From the NCBI RefSeq assembly GCF_002732165.1, contig NZ_MRZO01000001.1:496001-560000 (forward strand): a stretch of DNA of 64,000 nucleotides, read 5' to 3'. Source of the stretch: Staphylococcus xylosus (GTDB taxonomy: Bacteria > Bacillota > Bacilli > Staphylococcales > Staphylococcaceae). Of the stretch, positions 59,385 to 64,000 are shown piece after piece. A program made the position numbers and the translations under genes. Position 1 is the first letter of the stretch; each line of letters begins with the position of its first letter. The notes beneath the pieces are model-generated. The model saw only the letters and a list, made by a program, of their open reading frames with translations. It searched no databases and was not told where the DNA came from.

Positions 59385-60203
59385 TTAATAAACGGATTCG
59401 ATACCTTTTGCACTTTTAGATTTATTTAACACAATACCAAGGGCAATTGTAACTATTAATAATACTATCGCTACAACTGACATCATATCAAATGCCCCTT
59501 TGTAAAATAATCTATAAATAACCGCACCAATCATACCACCTGTTATTGGACCTAAAACAGGTACAATTGCATAACCCCAATTCGAATTGCCTTTACCAGC
59601 AATTGGTAATATTGCATGTGCAATACGTGGGCCTAAGTCACGTGCTGGGTTAATCGCATAACCAGTTGGACCACCTAAACTTAAACCGATTGCAATAATC
59701 AAACTACCAACGATTAATGGATTTAAACCATCAGCGATTTTATTCATACCTATAAACATTAAACCTAATGTTAGAGCAGCAGTACCAATAATTTCACTTA
59801 AGAAGTTTGCAAAGTAGTTTTTAATTGCAGGCGCAGTTGAGAATACACCTAATTTTGCGCCTTGATCTTCCGTTTGTTTCCAGTGTGCTAAATACATTAA
59901 CCAAACAACGATACCACCAGTGATACCACCTAGAATTTGGCAAATGATATATCCTGGTACCATCCCCCAACTTAAAGCACCGTCCATAGCAAACGCAATC
60001 GTTACCGCGGGATTAAGATGCGCACCTGAAATATTACCGACAGCATAAACTCCCATTGTAACCGCAAGTCCCCAACCTAATGCAATAACAATCCAATCCG
60101 CGCCGTTACCAGCACTTTTTTTCAAATTGACGTTGGCACAAACGCCTCCCCCAAATAATACTAATATTGCTGTTCCCAAGAATTCAGCAAAATATACACT
60201 CAT
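59385..60203 (-). CDS. glpF: Glycerol uptake facilitator
   Basis: Aquaglyceroporin of the MIP family that lets glycerol diffuse into the cell. The 272-residue protein has six membrane helices and both half-helix NPA motifs: SGAHLNPAVTIAFA near residue 60 and GYAINPARDLGPRI near residue 190. ATG 60203 follows AGGAGGAG. It heads glpF-glpK, with a promoter overlapping a cre site and a GlpP-type leader terminator. Confidence 0.96.
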   Translation of the reverse strand: MSVYFAEFLGTAILVLFGGGVCANVNLKKSAGNGADWIVIALGWGLAVTMGVYAVGNISGAHLNPAVTIAFAMDGALSWGMVPGYIICQILGGITGGIVVWLMYLAHWKQTEDQGAKLGVFSTAPAIKNYFANFLSEIIGTAALTLGLMFIGMNKIADGLNPLIVGSLIIAIGLSLGGPTGYAINPARDLGPRIAHAILPIAGKGNSNWGYAIVPVLGPITGGMIGAVIYRLFYKGAFDMMSVVAIVLLIVTIALGIVLNKSKSAKGIESVY

Positions 60204-60312
60204 AGAGACTCCTCCTAAAAATAGATAGAGAGACCCCTACAATTATAGCCAGTTTCGAACCACCGGTTTAATTACTGTAGAAATCTCCCATCTCTGTTCT
60301 AATTATTAACTT
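60204..60312 (-). promoter_or_regulatory. glpF leader with GlpP-dependent terminator
   Basis: The leader RNA contains GTTAATAATT and CAGAGATG followed by GAGATTTCTACA (60287-60276). This pairs with TGTAGGGGTCTC (60241-60230) around a smaller CCGGT/ACTGG stem. TCTATCTATTTTT follows, which reads as a leader terminator just before AGGAGGAG. The arrangement repeats that of the glpD leader. Confidence 0.78.
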
Positions 60313-60318
60313 GAATTC

Positions 60319-60348
60319 ATCTTACACTGATATTGTAAGCGTTGTCAA
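60319..60348 (-). promoter_or_regulatory. Promoter of glpF
   Basis: TTGACA (60348-60343) and TAAGAT (60324-60319) with an 18-base spacer on the minus strand. A cre site covers the -35 region. Confidence 0.7.
60334..60347. promoter_or_regulatory. CcpA cre site at the glpF promoter
   Basis: TGTAAGCGTTGTCA fits the catabolite-responsive element TGWAARCGYTWNCW with one mismatch and overlaps the -35 element, implying glucose repression of glycerol uptake. Confidence 0.8.
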
Positions 60349-60373
60349 ATACTTTGTTGAAAACTTGTCACAA

Positions 60374-61410
60374 ATTAATCTTCAATAACACCATTTTCAT
60401 TAATAAAGAATTGCTTAGTTTCGCAATTAATTTGTGCTTCAACGCCATAAGGCAATATATATGTTTAGGTTCGTTATGACCAAATGACAAATTATATAAT
60501 ATAGGTAAATGCTTGAGCCTCTCTACGTTGAAAAAGGTCAATATTTCATCTTTATATTGTTCATAATAAACATTGTTAAATGGTTTACCGAATATGATAC
60601 CGTTAACTTTATGGAACACCCCTTTTTCAAATAATTGAAACAACATCTCTCTAAATTCATCAGGCTTGGGCATATCTTCCGAAGTTTCTAAAAATAAAAT
60701 CGTCTGTTCAAAATCATTTAATTGCGGAAACAATTCAGAATCTTTAATATCTACGAGTGTTTCCAAATTCCCACCTATTAAGTGACCTGTGACATTCACT
60801 CGCCCTTGAAGCAATATATATCCTTGTTGTTGCACAATTGGTCTCGCGATTGCTTTATTTTCAATGTTCCAATTTAATCCATAGGGTCTGATGTATTTTG
60901 CAGGCCTCACTTCTCCTATTGACTCACTATTAAACCAATTCTTTTCTATATCTTTTATAGTATAAGAATCCATGTTAACATTCTCTGCAAAATCCGTTAA
61001 CAACGCTGGACCATAAAAACTAGTGATACCCATTTTATAAAACATCATGTGTACTGTTGTTGAATCTGAATATCCTGAAAAATTTTTGGAAAGCTTTGAA
61101 GCGCTTCACAATCTACATAGGGCCATATCCTAATTGCATCATCTCCACCAATGCTACTGATAATAGCTTTAACCTCTCTATCTCTTATAGCTTCATTTAA
61201 GTCTGAGGCACGCAACTCTGGATGTTGTTGTGTAAAGGCACTCCCCTTCAGTGCATGTGGCATTATTTTTACTTTCAAACCGAAAATTTCTTGTAACCTT
61301 TGAATTCCTTGATAAGTGCGCCACACAATAGAATCATCACCTGCGATACCTGATGATAGAGACACAATAGCAACCGTATCTCCTCGGTTTAACTTTTGTG
61401 GTTTCAACAT
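60374..61410 (-). pseudogene. LD-carboxypeptidase (peptidase S66), broken by two frameshifts
   Basis: The N-terminal part (M-L-K-P-Q-K-L-N-R-G-D-T-V-A-I-V-S, SSIGGDDAIRIWPYVD) is a normal S66 peptidase up to F-P-K-I-F. One base is missing in the A-run 61078-61082 (T-run on the coding strand). Restoring it gives F-S-G-Y-S-D, the nucleophile motif, and joins the middle part (MFYKMGITSFYGPALLTDFAENV). A second break lies in the TATATA run at 60454-60463, where two extra bases shift the frame. The true end reads L-P-Y-G-V-E-A-Q...N-E-N-G-V-I-E-D and stops at 60374. Such enzymes cleave LD bonds in recycled murein peptides. It lies between glpP and glpF. Confidence 0.85.
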
Positions 61411-61439
61411 AATTTCTACCCCTTTTAATAATATTATAA

Positions 61440-61500
61440 AAAAAGCTAGCTCACTTAATGCAGTTTTGAGATTACCTTATGCTTAAATGGCTAACTTTTA
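61440..61500 (-). terminator. Likely terminator of mutL-glpP
   Basis: Minus strand GTTAGC-CA-TTAA...TTAA-TG-GCTAGC with interior mismatches, followed by TTTTTTTAT. It lies 80 bases past glpP and just before the S66 pseudogene. Confidence 0.6.
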
Positions 61501-61582
61501 AATTTAATTTATTATTTAAGAATTGATTTTTGTAAAATGCTTTGCTGTCCATTTCAATTTAATTAATTAAAACACTATCGCC

Positions 61583-62116
61583 TTACCATAAATGCCTGTC
61601 GCTTGTAGTAATATACTTTGCGCCATTTTCGACCGCGATTTCAACTTCATCTACTGTGTTAATAAGGCCTCCAGCTATTACAGAAGTATTTGTTTCTTCA
61701 TTAATAATTTGAATTACTTTACTGGCAATTCCAGGTAAAACTTCAACATAATCAGGTTCTACACGCTTAATTAGTTCTATGCTTCGTGATAAAGCGTGAC
61801 TATCTAATATAAACACTCGAAAAACAGTCGTTGTATTCAGTGATTTTGCCTTATTGATTACCTTTGTTTTAGTAGAAACTATGCCTTTAGGATGATAATT
61901 TTGTATGATATATTCGCATGCAAATTCATCGTGACTCATACCTTTAATCAAATCGATATGCATATACGTTTCAATTTTATTCTTCTTAAGTAATTCCATG
62001 ATACTTTTTACATGTCCAATATGTGTATCTAGTAGCACACACTCTTTATAATCCGTTTGTATCATTTTCTCCAAGTCTTTCATTGATCGAATAGCTGGTA
62101 AAATATATGGCTTCAT
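61583..62116 (-). CDS. glpP: Glycerol uptake operon antiterminator
   Basis: RNA-binding regulator of the glp genes: with glycerol-3-phosphate it blocks termination in glp leaders. The 177-residue protein shows the GlpP family features I-L-P-A-I-R-S-M-K-D at the start, V-L-L-D-T-H-I-G-H near residue 29, and a TIM-barrel-like end P-D-Y-V-E-V-L-P-G with I-A-G-G-L-I-N-T. It starts 11 bases after the mutL stop, so it is probably read through from mutSL. The targets are the leaders at glpF and glpD. Confidence 0.93.
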   Translation of the reverse strand: MKPYILPAIRSMKDLEKMIQTDYKECVLLDTHIGHVKSIMELLKKNKIETYMHIDLIKGMSHDEFACEYIIQNYHPKGIVSTKTKVINKAKSLNTTTVFRVFILDSHALSRSIELIKRVEPDYVEVLPGIASKVIQIINEETNTSVIAGGLINTVDEVEIAVENGAKYITTSDRHLW

Positions 62117-62127
62117 CCACTAACCTC

Positions 62128-64000
62128 CTAGATAATTCGTTTGAACAGTCGCTCTAATTCATAATTTGAAAAGTTTATAATAATCGGTCTGCCATGTGGA
62201 CAAGTAAAAGGGTCCTCAGTTTCTCTCAGTTGATTAACTAAATCGGCCATTTCGTTATTTTTTAAATAGTGATTGGCTTTAATGGATTGCTTACAACTCA
62301 TCATAATTGCAGCATCTTCACGTATTTTTTTAACATTAACTTTCTTATGCTCTAATACGTATTCAATCATATCTTTTATGATTTCTTCCGCTTCAGACGC
62401 TGGGAACCAAACCGGGTAACTATCTACTATATAATCATTTCCTCCGAATGGTTCTAAATGCACACCAACTTTGTCTAATTCTTCTTTATGTTGATTGATA
62501 ATCATCAATTCGTCTGTAGAAAAGTGGAATGTTAAAGGAATCAATAAATTTTGACTTTCATTTGAAACTTCCCCGATTTTCTCTCTAAAATACTCATATT
62601 TAATCCGTTCTTGAGCTGCATGTTGATCAATCATATACATACCTTGTTCATTTTGAGCAATTATATAAGTACCATGTACTTGGCCGACTACTTCCATATA
62701 AGGCACACGTCTTGAGGCATCTTTACTAACACTACCTTTGATATCTTGATTTGCGATATCTTGCGCCTTGTCATCTTGATTAAAAGTTTCGTGTTGGTTG
62801 TTCTGGTGAAGTATTGATTCTTGTTCATGGTTCTCCATTTCATCTAATAACGCTCTTTGAGTTTGTGCGTAATCGTCATTTTTGACATTCGTTTCCCGTA
62901 TAGTTGATTGAATATCATCATCTTGCATATTTTCAGTATTATATTGTAATTGAGCTTGCGATTTTGGTTCATGGCTTTCTCGATCTTCATGACTTTGTAC
63001 CTCATCATGAAAAGATTGTTGTTGAAAGTCGTTTTGTTGTTGTTTACGTTTTTCAAAATCCATTTTTTGCTGTTCAAACTTATCTAGCACTTTATTTTTC
63101 TTAGTAATTTTATCCATATCATTTTGCGGAATCAAAATACGATCTTGAAATGCTTCACGTATTTTTTCAACTATTAATTCAAAGAGTTGGTCTTCTTTGG
63201 AAAGTCTTACTTCTAATTTAGTCGGATGCACATTGACATCTACAAGTATAGGATCCATTTCTATATTAATATAACAAATAGGGAATCGACCAATCATCAA
63301 CAGCGTATGATAGCCTTCCTGAATTGCCTTATCTAGTAAAAAGTTTTTAATATATCTACCATTTATAAAAATAGAAATATAATGTTTATTACTTCTAGAG
63401 TGCTCTGGCTTTGCGACATAACCTTCTAAATGGTAATCACTCGTATCTCCAGTAATATGAACTAAATCTTTAGCCACTTTCATACCATATATTTCAGCCA
63501 TAACTTCATTTGTACGTCCAGAGCCATTTGTTTTAATAATAGTTTTACCATCAGAAATTAGTGAAATACGTACATTCGGATGACTCATTGCCATACGATT
63601 CACAATATCTGTTATTTTACCTAATTCTGTATATAAACTTTTAATATACTTGAGGCGTGCAGGTGTATTGTAAAATAGTGATTCCACTAAAATATCAGTA
63701 CCACGTTTGGCTTTTGCTGGTTTTTGATTAAGGATTTCACCATTTTCGACATAAATTTCTTGTCCCTCTTCACTATCTGTACAAGTCTTCAACGTCACTT
63801 TCGACACTGAAGATATACTTGCTAAAGCTTCTCCACGGAATCCTAAAGTACGTATATGGAACAAATCATCATCTTGATCTAGTTTACTCGTTGCATGACG
63901 ATGAAATACGAGTCCTAAGTCATCTATGGCAATCCCTGTACCATTATCGACGACACGGATTGATTCAACACCAGACTGTGCTACTTCTATATTGATTTCG
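62128..64000 (-). CDS. mutL: DNA mismatch repair protein MutL (5' end outside window)
   Basis: Partial gene; the frame stays open to the window edge. The visible 623 codons start inside the GHKL ATPase domain ([26 protein letters not shown]), go through a Gln/Asp-rich linker (roughly 290 to 410 residues from the visible start), and end with the endonuclease domain. That domain carries the [12 protein letters not shown] metal motif and CPHGRP. The nicking-type MutL is expected in a bacterium without MutH. No start can be given. glpP follows at 11 bases. Confidence 0.96.
   Translation of the reverse strand, partial: EINIEVAQSGVESIRVVDNGTGIAIDDLGLVFHRHATSKLDQDDDLFHIRTLGFRGEALASISSVSKVTLKTCTDSEEGQEIYVENGEILNQKPAKAKRGTDILVESLFYNTPARLKYIKSLYTELGKITDIVNRMAMSHPNVRISLISDGKTIIKTNGSGRTNEVMAEIYGMKVAKDLVHITGDTSDYHLEGYVAKPEHSRSNKHYISIFINGRYIKNFLLDKAIQEGYHTLLMIGRFPICYINIEMDPILVDVNVHPTKLEVRLSKEDQLFELIVEKIREAFQDRILIPQNDMDKITKKNKVLDKFEQQKMDFEKRKQQQNDFQQQSFHDEVQSHEDRESHEPKSQAQLQYNTENMQDDDIQSTIRETNVKNDDYAQTQRALLDEMENHEQESILHQNNQHETFNQDDKAQDIANQDIKGSVSKDASRRVPYMEVVGQVHGTYIIAQNEQGMYMIDQHAAQERIKYEYFREKIGEVSNESQNLLIPLTFHFSTDELMIINQHKEELDKVGVHLEPFGGNDYIVDSYPVWFPASEAEEIIKDMIEYVLEHKKVNVKKIREDAAIMMSCKQSIKANHYLKNNEMADLVNQLRETEDPFTCPHGRPIIINFSNYELERLFKRII

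Overview
The window is a low-GC Firmicutes chromosome segment whose gene content and order match the Staphylococcus core genome: mutL-glpP-glpFKD-miaA-hfq-hflX-glnRA, nuc, lysC/hom-thrCB, katA, rpmG/rpsN, guaC, lexA/sosA, tkt, sbcDC, mscL, opuD-like, acnA, plsY, parE-parC, alsT and glcT. The proteins differ clearly from what I remember of S. aureus, so a non-aureus (coagulase-negative) species is likely. That is a judgement from memory, not a search. Most genes are on the minus strand, so the segment reads naturally from 64000 down to 1.

Layout. At 1-6 kb are an AI-2E-family exporter, a membrane acyltransferase that seems to have lost its ATG, the antiterminator GlcT and an AlsT-type symporter. 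At 6-11.3 kb are topoisomerase IV (parE-parC, with a LexA box) and divergent plsY. At 11.6-18 kb are a HesB-like protein, a thioesterase, aconitase with a Fur-like box upstream, a frameshifted BCCT betaine transporter, and mscL. At 18-28 kb are sbcDC, small membrane and hypothetical genes, tkt, and the SOS pair sosA/lexA with three LexA boxes. At 28-34.2 kb are a CAP-domain protein, guaC, the divergent zinc-responsive pair rpsN/rpmG with Zur boxes, katA with a PerR box, and a lysine-type permease. At 34.4-40.7 kb are a HAD phosphatase and the aspartate pathway (hom-thrC-thrB divergent from lysC). At 40.8-48 kb is the most variable part: three poorly known genes, a nuclease, short membrane peptides, PaiB and Ohr, structured intergenic DNA and degraded coding remnants. 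At 48-54.7 kb are glnR-glnA with a GlnR box, a PLP enzyme, hflX, gpx and miaA-hfq. At 54.8-64 kb are a lysophospholipase-like hydrolase and the glycerol regulon (glpP, glpF-glpK, glpD) with two GlpP-type leader terminators and a cre site. An S66 peptidase pseudogene and the 3' part of mutL, which runs off the window, complete this end.

Regulatory logic is unusually legible. LexA boxes precede parE, sbcD, sosA and lexA. There are Zur, PerR, GlnR, CcpA (cre) and probable Fur sites, each in front of the expected kind of gene. I see no CRISPR array, tRNA, rRNA, prophage or intact insertion sequence. I found no clearly new multi-gene system. The items most worth following are the structured GC-rich element at 43.3 kb, a candidate small RNA near 46.4 kb, a 40-residue membrane peptide with its own terminator at 45.3 kb, two genes whose best start is ATT or ATC, and two frameshifted genes.
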